Of a DNA stretch of 24,163 nt, positions 7,889 to 15,685 are shown piece after piece (position 1 is the first letter of the stretch; each line of letters opens with the position of its first letter). The DNA lies in assembly GCA_035544675.1 (NCBI GenBank), contig DATKCA010000233.1, positions 1-24,163 of the forward strand, in the 5' to 3' direction. Source of the stretch: DATKCA01 sp035544675. GTDB lineage: Bacteria; Acidobacteriota; Thermoanaerobaculia; Gp7-AA8. The notes under the pieces are model-generated. The model was given only the letters and a program-made list of their open reading frames with translations, did not search any database and had not been told where the DNA came from. Made by a program: the position numbers and the translations under genes.

Positions 7889-10815
7889 CGCAGCAGCTTG
7901 AGCGACAGCATGACCTCGTTGGAGCGGTCCCCTTCCCCCGTCGCCACCGCATAGCCGACCGACAGCGTGGAGTCGAGGCTGGTAAAGAGAACCAGCGACA
8001 GGTCGACCTGCGCGCCGATGTTGCGATAGCTGCGGCGGTCCCCTCCGCCGGTGACGTCGACGGCCAGTGCGGACGTGAAGAGCGCGAGCCGCGCCCAGTT
8101 CGCGTAGAAAGAAGGCGTGCCCAAGCGGCGGAAGCGCACCGGCGGAAGCGTCCACTCCAGGCCGGCCTTGGCGAAGTCGTTCCCGCCCGCCTCGTTCAGT
8201 TCCAGCCCCGGGAAGCTGTAGTACTCGCGATACCGGTTCACTTCCTGGTAATCGATCCAGTTGTTGCCGAACGCGCCGAAGAAGAAATTCGAGAACGCGT
8301 TCGTGCGGTCGCCCCACGACTTGCCGGCGGCGCCGCGCAGCCAGATCGACGAGTGCTCCAGCGGCAGGAGGAATCCGTGCTCGGCGCTGCCGTACAGGCG
8401 CGGAAAGAACTCCGAGTCGACCAGACTCCCACTGGAGACGATGCTCCAGCGCTGGCCGCGCTCGAAGTCGACGGCTCCGATCGTGCGACGCAGGTCGCGG
8501 TAGTCGAGGCTTCCGCGCACGGTCGTGTATTCGCTGAACGGCGCCGGCACGTTCTGGAAGTCGGGAAGCGTGTCCAGCCCGCCGTAGTACGCGCCGCCGA
8601 TCGAGTACTCCACGGTCCTGGGCCGCTCGTACACCAGGAACTGCCGGTAGGAGACACCGGCCGAGTAGCCTTTGCGGCTCGACTTCGTCGGGCCGAAGAG
8701 ATCGTAGAAGTCGGTGGCGTTGTAGTTGAGGCGCACGCGCCAGGGAATGCGGTCATAGCCGACTTTCAGATGCAGGCGCTCGTCGGAGTCGCCTTCGCCC
8801 GCGCTGAGCGCCGCGGTGACGTCGAGCGAGTTGAGGCCGAGGGGATCGGAGAAGTTCATCCGGACGCCGCCCGCGACCGTGTCCTTGTAGCCTTCGACCA
8901 CCGGGTAGATGGAGCCGAGGCGGAACTGGGGGAACACGCGGTACCGGCCGGTGTAGGTCGTGACCAGGTCGAGGTTCACGCGCGCCGGCGAGCCGGCGTT
9001 CCACTCCGCGACGACTGGATGTCTCTCCACGACCTGCTGACCGAGATACTCGATCGCGCTCACGTCTTCCAGGACGTTGACCGGGACGATGACCGGCGCG
9101 AAGCCTTTGGCCGTGTAGCGGTAGGCGAGGAGCCTGTCGCCGGCGATCGGCATGGGGCGGAACAGGCCCGTCTCGACGTTCGTGATGGCGTCCATCTTCT
9201 TCGCGGAGATGTCGTACCGGAAGACGTTGGAGACGCCGGTGTAGTACGACGTGCCGTAGAGGTAGCGGCCGTCGGGTGAGAAGACGAAGTTCGCCGGCGA
9301 GTTCTTGTCGAACGTGTGCAGCTTTCGGATGGACGAGTCGCCGGCGAGCATCTTCTCGATGTCCAGCGCCACCAGCTCCTGATCGCCAGTGACCTCGATC
9401 AGCGCCGCCGACAGCGTCTTCCCGTCGGGGGAGATGTCGAGGTCGAAGATGTCGCGGCCGTAGTCGAGAGTGAGTACGGCCTGCCAGTCGTCGTACGGCT
9501 TGGGCACCCGGACGAGCGAGGTGAATCCGTTGTGGTGCTGCGTGCCCCAGATCGAGCCGTCGGCAGGGTTCACCACGATGTCGCCGGCGCGCCAGTTCTT
9601 CAGCAGCTCGCGCTTCCTGCCGCTGCGCAGGTCCAGCTCGTTGAGATCGCGCCAGCCGCGCGAGTTGTCGGTGGTGAAGAAGATCTTCTGTTCGGCCGGG
9701 TCGTACGCCAGCGACGTCACGTAGTACAGCGCGGGAACGCCGACTTCGCTCAGAGGCGTGATCTTCCCCGTGGCCACGTCGATCGACACGATCTGGGCCG
9801 GCCTGGCGGGCCGGTTCACCGCCGCATACAGGAGGTTGCGCTCCCGGTCATAGAAGCTCCTCGACACCGACCCCAGCGCCGCGGACGTGACCGGCTGCTC
9901 TGTGGTCACGGCGTACTGCCGGATGCGCTCGAGGTTCTTCCGCTGCCACTCGCGCTCTTTCACGACCCAGCGGCGCCACTCCTCTTCCAGGGGCACGCCG
10001 AAGACTTTCTGGAACTGCGACTTGAAGTAGCGGTGGCTGTCGGGCGTGCGGTTGAACCAGTCGATGACCTTCTGCGGCCCGTGCTCCACGGCCAGAAACG
10101 TCACGAACCGCGTGCCGTAGAGGTAGGAGTTCTGGCCCACCTGGAAGTCGATCGTCGTCCCCTCCGACTCCAGCCCGACGATGTCGTAGAAGTAGGCGTC
10201 CTCGAGGACCATCGTGCGGAAGGCCATCTCGTCGTAGCCGCCCAGGACCCGGCCGACGCCGCCGGCCATCCAGGTCTCCAGGAAGACGGCGATGCCCTCG
10301 TGATACCAGCGCGGCGAATACCAGCGGGGGCTGGTGAGCCAGCTGTAGACCATCGACATGGGGTTCTCTTTGATCGGCGCGACCTTGCCACGGAAGAGCT
10401 TTCGGAACATGAGGTCGCTGCCGGCGGCCTTGTCCGTGGCCACGACGTGCACCAGCTCGTGGTGCATCAGCCAGTTCATCCGCTCGTTGGCGGGCAGCGT
10501 CTCGTAGACGTAGTCGAACGGCGCGATGCCGATGCTGATGTAGTTCCAGGGGATGGTGGAAGTCCCGCCGTGGCCGTAGTCGCCGAAGTCCTGCATCAGC
10601 AGCAGGACGGGCTCGGAGGGCGTGTAGTCGAACAGCCTGCGGTGAAACGCCAGCGAGTTCTCGAACGAGCGGGTGAGGTGGTAGGTGAGGTACTCGTGTG
10701 CGTCGTCGTAGTAAACGAGGTTGAGGTGCTCGGTGCGGCGCGACTTCAGCTCCTGCGCGTCTGCGGAGGAGGCGACGGACAGCGCGACAGCAATCGCGAT
10801 GACGGTTCGGCGCAT
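7885..10815 (-). CDS. Peptidase MA-like zinc protease with propeller and outer-membrane beta-barrel
   Basis: A 976-residue exported protein with three parts. After a signal peptide (cleavage near ADAQE, residue 20) comes a gluzincin-type peptidase domain: HELVH at residues 119-123 and WYHEGIAVFLE, with Glu 173 the probable third zinc ligand, as in the peptidase MA family. Residues about 300-620 form TolB/WD40-like repeats (LVYAAVNRP-like strands, ISPDGKTL, FSPDGRYLYG). From about 630 to the end, alternating aromatic strands (VRLNYNATDFYDLFG, YSIGGAYYGG, FYANWARLALF) look like an outer-membrane beta-barrel. It would sit in the outer membrane with its peptidase in the periplasm. No Shine-Dalgarno is seen; TATAAC at 10830-10835 (read on the minus strand) is a possible -10. 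It is coupled to the PrsW-like gene. Its substrate is unknown. Confidence 0.82.
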   Translation of the reverse strand: MRRTVIAIAVALSVASSADAQELKSRRTEHLNLVYYDDAHEYLTYHLTRSFENSLAFHRRLFDYTPSEPVLLLMQDFGDYGHGGTSTIPWNYISIGIAPFDYVYETLPANERMNWLMHHELVHVVATDKAAGSDLMFRKLFRGKVAPIKENPMSMVYSWLTSPRWYSPRWYHEGIAVFLETWMAGGVGRVLGGYDEMAFRTMVLEDAYFYDIVGLESEGTTIDFQVGQNSYLYGTRFVTFLAVEHGPQKVIDWFNRTPDSHRYFKSQFQKVFGVPLEEEWRRWVVKEREWQRKNLERIRQYAVTTEQPVTSAALGSVSRSFYDRERNLLYAAVNRPARPAQIVSIDVATGKITPLSEVGVPALYYVTSLAYDPAEQKIFFTTDNSRGWRDLNELDLRSGRKRELLKNWRAGDIVVNPADGSIWGTQHHNGFTSLVRVPKPYDDWQAVLTLDYGRDIFDLDISPDGKTLSAALIEVTGDQELVALDIEKMLAGDSSIRKLHTFDKNSPANFVFSPDGRYLYGTSYYTGVSNVFRYDISAKKMDAITNVETGLFRPMPIAGDRLLAYRYTAKGFAPVIVPVNVLEDVSAIEYLGQQVVERHPVVAEWNAGSPARVNLDLVTTYTGRYRVFPQFRLGSIYPVVEGYKDTVAGGVRMNFSDPLGLNSLDVTAALSAGEGDSDERLHLKVGYDRIPWRVRLNYNATDFYDLFGPTKSSRKGYSAGVSYRQFLVYERPRTVEYSIGGAYYGGLDTLPDFQNVPAPFSEYTTVRGSLDYRDLRRTIGAVDFERGQRWSIVSSGSLVDSEFFPRLYGSAEHGFLLPLEHSSIWLRGAAGKSWGDRTNAFSNFFFGAFGNNWIDYQEVNRYREYYSFPGLELNEAGGNDFAKAGLEWTLPPVRFRRLGTPSFYANWARLALFTSALAVDVTGGGDRRSYRNIGAQVDLSLVLFTSLDSTLSVGYAVATGEGDRSNEVMLSLKLLR

Positions 10816-10847
10816 TGGGGGACAAAGTTGTTATAGCACGGGGACGA

Positions 10848-10911
10848 GTGGAGCGCAGCCGACCCGGCGGCGTTTTTCACCCGGGGGGCCGCCGGGTCGG
10901 CGGCGCTCCAC
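10848..10911. repeat. GTGGAGCG palindrome, copy A
   Basis: A 64-base hairpin. The left arm GTGGAGCGCAGCCGACCC continues to GGCGGC, and its reverse complement closes at 10911 with a single mismatch over about 24 bases. The loop is TTTTTCACCCGGGG-like. The left arm differs by only one base in 24 from that of copy D inside the ABC-F gene 6.3 kb away, so the two are clearly related. It lies just upstream of the peptidase/barrel gene. Confidence 0.85.
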
Positions 10912-10934
10912 GGGTACGTCGTCGCCTCCAAAGG

Positions 10935-10971
10935 GAAATCGCGCGGCCCCAAACGGGAGCCGCGCGATTTC
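10935..10971. terminator. Strong hairpin between repeats A and B
   Basis: GAAATCGCGCGGC (10935-10947) pairs perfectly with GCCGCGCGATTTC (10959-10971) around an 11-base loop. It lies about 80 bases past the stop of the helical membrane protein and before the peptidase/barrel gene, both on the minus strand. It could act as a terminator or mRNA-processing stem between them. No following T-tract is seen, so intrinsic termination is uncertain. Confidence 0.5.
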
Positions 10972-10981
10972 GGGGCAACGA

Positions 10982-11046
10982 GTGGAGCGGCGGCCAGCCT
11001 GTCCGCCGTCGTGACACACCGCGTTGAAGGATACGCGACGCTCCAC
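10982..11046. repeat. GTGGAGCG palindrome, copy B (degenerate)
   Basis: Begins GTGGAGCGGCGGCC and ends GCGACGCTCCAC, with the same outer frame as copy A. The inner arms no longer pair well. It ends 6 bases downstream of the TAA stop of the minus-strand gene at 11053. Confidence 0.6.
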
Positions 11047-11052
11047 TACACC

Positions 11053-12309
11053 TTACTCTCTCTGCGTGGCCGCGAGACGGTTCGCCATCTCACGCGCCCG
11101 CTGTGCAAGATTCTGAGTGTCCGCAGCGGCTGATGCCAGGACGCTGCGCTTCTGCAACTGCTCCATGTTGCCGAAGTGCTCGGCGAATGCTGCAAACGAC
11201 TGGGACCTGTTCGCCTGTGAGCTGAGGTAGCTGTCGGCCGCCTCGATCTGCGCGTTGAGCGCGTAACGGCTCCGCGAGTTGAGCTGCTCGGCGTGGTTCA
11301 TGAGCTCCCGGTTGTATGCGGCCAGCTCATTCCGCGACTTCTCCAACTGCTGCATCGAGCCGGCCTGCTCCGACCGCACCGCCAGCGCGCTCTCGGCCTG
11401 CTTGAGGGTCTGGCTCATCCGCCCGAGCTGCTCGGCGCGCTCGGCGTTGAACATCATGCTCGCCTTCATGTTGCGCACGGCGCGCGACTCGAGCTCGTTC
11501 GCCACCGCGAACAGCTCCTGGCTGGCCCTGCTGTACGACTTCGCCAACATGGCCTGCCGCGCGGACTCCAGCGACATCGCTTCCCTGGCCATGGCACTGA
11601 GGTAGTCGGCCCGCGAACGAAGGCGCATCGCCAGACCGTCGGCCTCGATGGCGTTGCGAAGCGTCGCCAGCTGCGGCGTCGCGGCCAATGCCGACTCGTT
11701 CTCGAGTGATACGGCGAATGCGCTGAGCTCCTGCTCCACGGCCATCTGCAGGCTGTCCGCTCCGGCGTTCCTCGCCGCCAGCTCCACCTGCGCGCTCAGC
11801 GCCTGCATGTCGGCGGCGGAGAGCGAGGCCGTCCCCCTCGCGGCGAGCTGATTCGCGAAGTCGTCCGCGGACCGCCCCAGCTGCTTCATCGCCGCCAGCG
11901 CGTTCTCGGACTGCGCGCGGAAACGCGTGTTCAGCTCCTGGCCGCGCGAGGCCAGCGCCTGCTCGGCCTGCGAGAGCCGTCGCAGCTCGAGGGTCTGTTC
12001 GGCAGCGGCCAGCTCGGCCCCGATGTTCTGAAGCTGCGCGGCGTCGCGAAGGTAGTCGGCGTAAAGCACGCCCTGCTCCTGCTTGACCTGCTCATCACCG
12101 AGGACCACGTCCTGCGGTGTGATCTGGGTCTGACGGTGCTTCTCCACCGCACCGATGGCGCCGCTGGCGTCCTCGCTGCGGTAGGGGAAGTTCGGCGACA
12201 GGTACGCGATCGCGGCTGCGAGCACGACGGCCGTCCCGCCGAATCCAACGAGAATCTTCTTCCGTTTCTCAGCGCTCATTCCGGGTTCTCCTTTTTTCTC
12301 TTCGCTCAT
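11053..12309 (-). CDS. One-TM, alanine-rich helical protein of unknown function
   Basis: Not recognised. A 418-residue protein with a charged cytoplasmic start (SEEKKGEPGMSAEKRKK), one transmembrane helix at about residues 19-36 (ILVGFGGTAVVLAAAIAYL), then some 370 residues almost wholly predicted alpha-helical. That region is rich in Ala, Gln, Glu, Leu, Ser and Arg, with heptad-like spacing (LRRLSQAEQALASRGQELN, MQQLEKSRNELAAYNRELM), suggesting a long periplasmic coiled coil or helical bundle. No catalytic motif is apparent. GGAGG lies 6-7 bases before the ATG at 12309, a good ribosome binding site; Met 11 is an alternative start. It is the last gene before the repeat-filled gap, 54 bp after the anti-sigma-like gene, and probably in its operon. 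A structural or sensing role at the envelope is possible but unproven. Confidence 0.8.
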   Translation of the reverse strand: MSEEKKGEPGMSAEKRKKILVGFGGTAVVLAAAIAYLSPNFPYRSEDASGAIGAVEKHRQTQITPQDVVLGDEQVKQEQGVLYADYLRDAAQLQNIGAELAAAEQTLELRRLSQAEQALASRGQELNTRFRAQSENALAAMKQLGRSADDFANQLAARGTASLSAADMQALSAQVELAARNAGADSLQMAVEQELSAFAVSLENESALAATPQLATLRNAIEADGLAMRLRSRADYLSAMAREAMSLESARQAMLAKSYSRASQELFAVANELESRAVRNMKASMMFNAERAEQLGRMSQTLKQAESALAVRSEQAGSMQQLEKSRNELAAYNRELMNHAEQLNSRSRYALNAQIEAADSYLSSQANRSQSFAAFAEHFGNMEQLQKRSVLASAAADTQNLAQRAREMANRLAATQRE

Positions 12310-12363
12310 GAGTGACCTCCAGCGTTTGTCAGGAACTACAGACCACGGCTCAATAAGTTGGTT

Positions 12364-12933
12364 CTATTCGAGTGGAACTTTCGCCCGCAGCACTTCCTCG
12401 TCTCCCACCGACAGCCACACCTCGGTCAGGGGCGTGGCCGGGTCGAGCATGCGCAGCGTCACGGCGACCCTCTGGGCCGGCTCGCGGACGGTGAATGTGG
12501 TCCCATCCTGGCGGGAAGATGCGTCCGAGGCCCCGGAAATGACAACCAGCGCCGCGGCGGCCGGGTCCCACCGGATGGAAACGGAACCAGCCTCCTGAAC
12601 GATCGGCGTCACGGTCAGGAAGTCGCCCCTGCGGCGGACCACCAGCGTTGCCTTTTCTGACGGGTAACGGGTGATGACCGAGGCCATGGTCGCGGCGAAG
12701 TCGCCATCCTCCACCGGTTTGGCGAAGAACAGGACCAGGATGACCACGGCCGCAGCCGCCGCCCAGCCGTAGACGAATGTGGAGCGCCGGACGAGCCGGC
12801 CGCCGTTGCCGCGCGACAGGCGCGGCGCTCCACTGGTAATGGCGTTCATCACGTTTTGCCGAAGGTCTGCCGGCGGCTCCTCGGGCGGTAAGTCCTCCAG
12901 AGCGCGGATGGTCTCCTCATCGCTTTTGTGCAT
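12364..12933 (-). CDS. One-TM putative anti-sigma or sigma-associated membrane protein
   Basis: A 189-residue protein: about 55 N-terminal cytoplasmic residues, one transmembrane helix (AAAAAVVILVLFFA, about residues 56-70), and a beta-rich extracytoplasmic domain of about 115 residues. The short acidic N-terminus (EETIRALEDLPPEEPPADLRQNVMNAI) and its place 69 bp after an ECF sigma gene are typical of membrane anti-sigma factors. The His-x3-Cys-x2-Cys zinc motif of the common anti-sigma domain is absent, and so are other cysteines in the cytoplasmic part. Residues 34-52 (SGAPRLSRGNGGRLVRRST) are encoded by copy C of the GTGGAGCG palindrome, between the possible sigma-binding part and the membrane helix. 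GGAGG lies 9 bases before the ATG. The role is inferred from position and topology only. Confidence 0.65.
   Translation of the reverse strand: MHKSDEETIRALEDLPPEEPPADLRQNVMNAITSGAPRLSRGNGGRLVRRSTFVYGWAAAAAVVILVLFFAKPVEDGDFAATMASVITRYPSEKATLVVRRRGDFLTVTPIVQEAGSVSIRWDPAAAALVVISGASDASSRQDGTTFTVREPAQRVAVTLRMLDPATPLTEVWLSVGDEEVLRAKVPLE
12779..12833. repeat. GTGGAGCG palindrome, copy C, inside a reading frame
   Basis: A 55-base element opening GTGGAGCGCCGG and closing with CGGCGCTCCAC; the outer 11 bases pair perfectly. It is translated on the minus strand as about 19 basic and glycine-rich residues of the anti-sigma-like protein. The element length is not a multiple of three, yet the frame is open through it. 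Confidence 0.75.
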
Positions 12934-13002
12934 TCAGGCGTTCCTCCGGACCGGTGTCCTCAACTAGGAAGTACACGCGGCGCGTGAAAAAGTTGGAGAG
13001 CG

Positions 13003-13554
13003 TCATCGCCTGGGGGCATGACGCCGCTCCGCCAGGATCTCGCGCAGCAGCTGGCGGGCGGTGAACAGCCTCGACTTCACGGTCTTCTCCGGGACGGCCA
13101 GTACGTGCGCGGCTTCCTCGTAGGTGAGCTGGAGAAAATGCCGCACGATGAGCGCCAGCCGGTACTTCATCTCCAGCCTCAGCAGGGCCACCTTGATCTC
13201 GCTCTGCTGCTCGGAGGCCTGCATCTCCTGCTCCGGGTCCGCGCGAGGAAGGACCATCTCCTCGCTCAGTGGCTCCCAGGCCCGCTTCGACCTGATCTCG
13301 TTGATCGCCTCGTTCACGGCGATCCTGTACAGCCAGCTGAAGAATCGCCGGTCCGGGTCGTACGTGTCGAGGTGCTGGTAGATCTTGATGAAGATCTGCT
13401 GGCAGATGTCGCGCGCGTCCTCGCGGTCCGCTCCCATGCGCACGACCGCGTTGAACACGGGCCGCTCGTACCGCTCCAGGATTGCCGCGAACGCGTCCGC
13501 CTCACCGCGGAGGCACCGCTCGACGCACTTCCGATCCTGTTCGTCCTCAGTCAT
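13003..13554 (-). CDS. ECF-type RNA polymerase sigma factor
   Basis: A 183-residue sigma-70 family factor of the extracytoplasmic-function class. Region 2 runs from about residue 20 to 85 (DAREDARDICQQIFIKIYQHL-like, with FFSWLYRIAVNEAINEIRSK). Region 4 is near the C-terminus (LTYEEAAHVLAVPEKTVKSRLFTARQLLREIL), a clear helix-turn-helix. Regions 1.1 and 3 are missing, as expected. ATG at 13554 gives the usual short ECF N-terminus. The frame stays open upstream to a GTG at 13626 that overlaps the STAS stop as GTGA, but that stretch translates a 7-bp tandem repeat (SPVSGFRFPVSG) and is unlikely native protein. No good ribosome binding site precedes either start. The gene follows the STAS gene by 68 bp and precedes the anti-sigma-like gene. 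Confidence 0.92.
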   Translation of the reverse strand: MTEDEQDRKCVERCLRGEADAFAAILERYERPVFNAVVRMGADREDARDICQQIFIKIYQHLDTYDPDRRFFSWLYRIAVNEAINEIRSKRAWEPLSEEMVLPRADPEQEMQASEQQSEIKVALLRLEMKYRLALIVRHFLQLTYEEAAHVLAVPEKTVKSRLFTARQLLREILAERRHAPRR

Positions 13555-13580
13555 GCATGCGGGTGCGACGGCGAGGCTGT

Positions 13581-13614
<34 letters not shown>

Positions 13615-13622
13615 GGAGACGC

Positions 13623-13907
13623 TCACTCGATCTGGAAAACCTGATCAAACCCGGAAAAGTGGAACACGTCCCTGATGTGTCCGTTCACATTCACGAGGCG
13701 CAACCCTTTTCCCTGTTCGGACAGCCTTTTCTGTGCGGCGAGGAGGACGCCGAGACCGGCGCTGGAGATGTAGTCGAGGCGGGAGAAGTCGACGGTCTTC
13801 GCGTCGTCGAGGGTGAGGAAGACGCGACGGGCCTTCTCCGCCTCCATGGCGTCGAAACGCCCGGCCAGGATGATTTCGTCATTCGCTCCGAAGGTGATCT
13901 CGAGCAT
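13623..13907 (-). CDS. STAS-domain anti-sigma factor antagonist (SpoIIAA/RsbV-like)
   Basis: A single STAS domain of 94 residues. In partner switching the unphosphorylated form binds the RsbW-type kinase and frees its sigma partner; the kinase inactivates it by phosphorylating a serine. That site is visible as YISSAGLGVLL, with Ser 48 and Ser 49 in the position phosphorylated in SpoIIAA/RsbV. The ILAGRFDAMEAEKARRVF start and the final VFHFSGFDQVFQIE helix fit the fold. It begins 2 bases after the stop of the kinase gene, so the two are almost certainly co-translated, and it ends with a TGA overlapping an in-frame GTG of the sigma frame. Its target kinase is very probably the neighbour. Confidence 0.92.
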   Translation of the reverse strand: MLEITFGANDEIILAGRFDAMEAEKARRVFLTLDDAKTVDFSRLDYISSAGLGVLLAAQKRLSEQGKGLRLVNVNGHIRDVFHFSGFDQVFQIE

Positions 13908-13909
13908 GG

Positions 13910-14314
13910 TCAGTGGACCCGCTTGTAAAGCGTGACGGTCGCTGTTCGGTTGGTGTGACTGTACTCGATCCGGTCCATCATTTTCCGTACGAGGTGGATC
14001 CCGAGGCCCCCCGGTGTGCGCTCGGCGAGAGAGGCGGACACATCCGTGTCCGGGGCCTCGGTGAATGGATCGAAGCGGGGAGCGTCCGGGTCGACGAGAG
14101 TGACGACGATCTCGTCCTCGCGCCGGTCGATGCCCACGCGGATGGCGCCGCGGCCCGACTCGTTGTACTTCACCATGTTCGTGAAGATCTCCTCGAGGGC
14201 CAGCTCGACCGCGTATCGCGCGGCCGGCGCGCTCGCGGAATCGAAGAATGCATCGGCCAGGCGCATGACCTCGGGGAGCGCGGCGATGTCGCGGTCGATG
14301 TCGGCGGCGATCAT
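13910..14314 (-). CDS. RsbW/SpoIIAB-like anti-sigma kinase (GHKL ATPase)
   Basis: A 134-residue HATPase_c domain of the small serine-kinase/anti-sigma type. The ATP-binding boxes are visible: the N-box ELALEEIFTNMVKYN, the G1 region LVDPDAPRFDP, and GGLGIHLVRKMMD for the G2 box. Such kinases phosphorylate a STAS antagonist and, in classical cases, hold a sigma-B/sigma-F type factor. Here the only sigma factor nearby is of the ECF class, so its output partner is open; it may bind another protein. The start codon overlaps the stop of the SpoIIE phosphatase gene (ATGA), and the STAS gene begins 2 bases after its stop. The three form one translationally linked cassette. Confidence 0.92.
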   Translation of the reverse strand: MIAADIDRDIAALPEVMRLADAFFDSASAPAARYAVELALEEIFTNMVKYNESGRGAIRVGIDRREDEIVVTLVDPDAPRFDPFTEAPDTDVSASLAERTPGGLGIHLVRKMMDRIEYSHTNRTATVTLYKRVH

Positions 14315-15588
14315 CCGGTGTACCGCAGGCAGAGCATCGTCACATCGTCCGCCTGCGGCGCTCCTTCGACGAAGCGATCGACCGCCTCGGCCACCGCGTC
14401 GATGATCGCCCGCGCGTCCTTCGTGGCGTGCCTGGTCAGGACGGCGCCGAGTCTGTCCAGGGAGAACAGCCGCTCGACGCCATCCGTGGCCTCGGTCACT
14501 CCGTCCGTGTAGAGGAAGATCGCATCGCCGGGCGCCAGCGTCATCTGCTGCAGCGGGTAGGTGAACTTCGGCAGGACGCCGAGGGCGATGCCGGGCTTGG
14601 AGTCCATGATCTCGACCGAGCCGTCGTGGCGAAGGATGAACGGCCGGTCGTGCCCGGCGTTGCAGAATCGCAGAGTGCCGTCGTCCAGGTCGAGGAACCC
14701 GCAGAACGCCGTGACGAACATCGTCGGCCCGGTCTCCTCACACAGGCGGATGTTGACCGCCTCGGTGAGCTTCGCGGCGTCGTCGAAGTAGGGGACGTTG
14801 GCGCGGAACAGCGTCTTGGTCAGCGCCATCACCAGGGCGGAGCCGATGCCTTTGCCGGACACGTCGCCGATGCAGAAGTAGAGGCGCTCGTCGCTGAGCG
14901 CGTAGTCGTAGAGATCGCCGCCGACGACCTTGGCCGGGCGGATGAAGGCCTGCAGATCGCACGACAGTTCGTCGGAGGCCGTGATGCTCCCGCTGGGAAG
15001 CATCCGCATCTGAATCTCGCTGGCCAGCTTGAGCGCCTCGGACAGCCGCTCGTTCTCCAGTCGAGAGGCCGTGTCCGCGGCGCGCTCCATCGCCACGCCG
15101 ACATGCGACGCGATCGCCATCATGAGCGGCTCGTCCTGCGCGTCGAATCGATCGGCCGAGACCTTGTTCACGCTCTGGACGACACCGAGGAGTCTGCCGG
15201 CGGAATCGAAAATGGGGGCGGCCAGGATCGAGTGCGTGCGGAACCCGGTGCGGCGGTCCGACTCGGGGTTGAAGCGCGGGTCGGTGTATGCGTCTGCGAT
15301 GTTGACCATTTCGAGCGTGCGTGCGACCTCGCCGGCCACGCCGCTGCCGCGTTCCAGCTCGATGCGCGTCGAGCCGAGGCCCTGGGCAAACCGGGTCCAG
15401 AGAACGCCGCGCGCGGGGTTGAAGACGAAGATGCTCGTCCGCTCGGCGTCGACGACGGCGGACGCGTTCTCCACGATGACGCCGAGCAGGGAGTCGAGAT
15501 CGACCTCCGACTGCAGCGCCTTCGAGAGCTCGAGCAGGGCGAGGAGCGAGCGGGAGGTCCTGTCGTTAGCCGATGCGGATGACATCAC
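14311..15588 (-). CDS. GAF-domain SpoIIE/RsbU-type PP2C phosphatase
   Basis: A 425-residue cytoplasmic phosphatase that should dephosphorylate the STAS protein and so switch the module on. Residues about 20-165 form a GAF sensor domain (LLGVIVENASAVVDAERTSI, GVAGEVARTLEMVNIADAY, FRTHSILAAPIFD). A helical linker follows to about 200. The SpoIIE/PP2C domain covers about 205-425, with metal-binding Asp in VVGGDLYDY and CIGDVSGKG, then FCNAGHDRPFIL, GDAIFLYTDGVTEA and ADDVTMLCLRY. The ligand of the GAF domain cannot be read from sequence. There is no membrane segment. ATG at 15588 is followed by a second ATG, and no clear ribosome binding site is present. It is the first gene of the minus-strand cluster; the 97-bp gap to the divergent ABC-F gene should hold its promoter, though none is convincing. 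Confidence 0.92.
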   Translation of the reverse strand: MMSSASANDRTSRSLLALLELSKALQSEVDLDSLLGVIVENASAVVDAERTSIFVFNPARGVLWTRFAQGLGSTRIELERGSGVAGEVARTLEMVNIADAYTDPRFNPESDRRTGFRTHSILAAPIFDSAGRLLGVVQSVNKVSADRFDAQDEPLMMAIASHVGVAMERAADTASRLENERLSEALKLASEIQMRMLPSGSITASDELSCDLQAFIRPAKVVGGDLYDYALSDERLYFCIGDVSGKGIGSALVMALTKTLFRANVPYFDDAAKLTEAVNIRLCEETGPTMFVTAFCGFLDLDDGTLRFCNAGHDRPFILRHDGSVEIMDSKPGIALGVLPKFTYPLQQMTLAPGDAIFLYTDGVTEATDGVERLFSLDRLGAVLTRHATKDARAIIDAVAEAVDRFVEGAPQADDVTMLCLRYTG

Positions 15589-15685
15589 GGGAGATTGTAG
15601 GTCTGCTCGCTACTCTTTACAGTACGAGTCCTGTCGTCATCAGAGTGTGAGAGAAATCAAACGGAAACCGGTATAAGCACGCCCC

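Noticed and set aside
7889..8317. 143-codon N-terminal extension of the PrsW-like frame
   Set aside because: Overlaps the upstream gene in another frame, reads as Arg/Gly-rich nonsense, and the ATGA-overlap start gives a clean membrane N-terminus.
9316..10836. Plus-strand open frame of about 506 codons opposite the peptidase/barrel gene
   Set aside because: Antisense to a protein with signal peptide and HELVH motif; its translation is low-complexity Val/His/Arg/Asp-rich.
15589..15685. Divergent promoter pair between the phosphatase and ABC-F genes
   Set aside because: Promoters are expected in this 97-bp gap, but only a TATAAG near 15672 stands out and no convincing -35/-10 pair was found on either strand.
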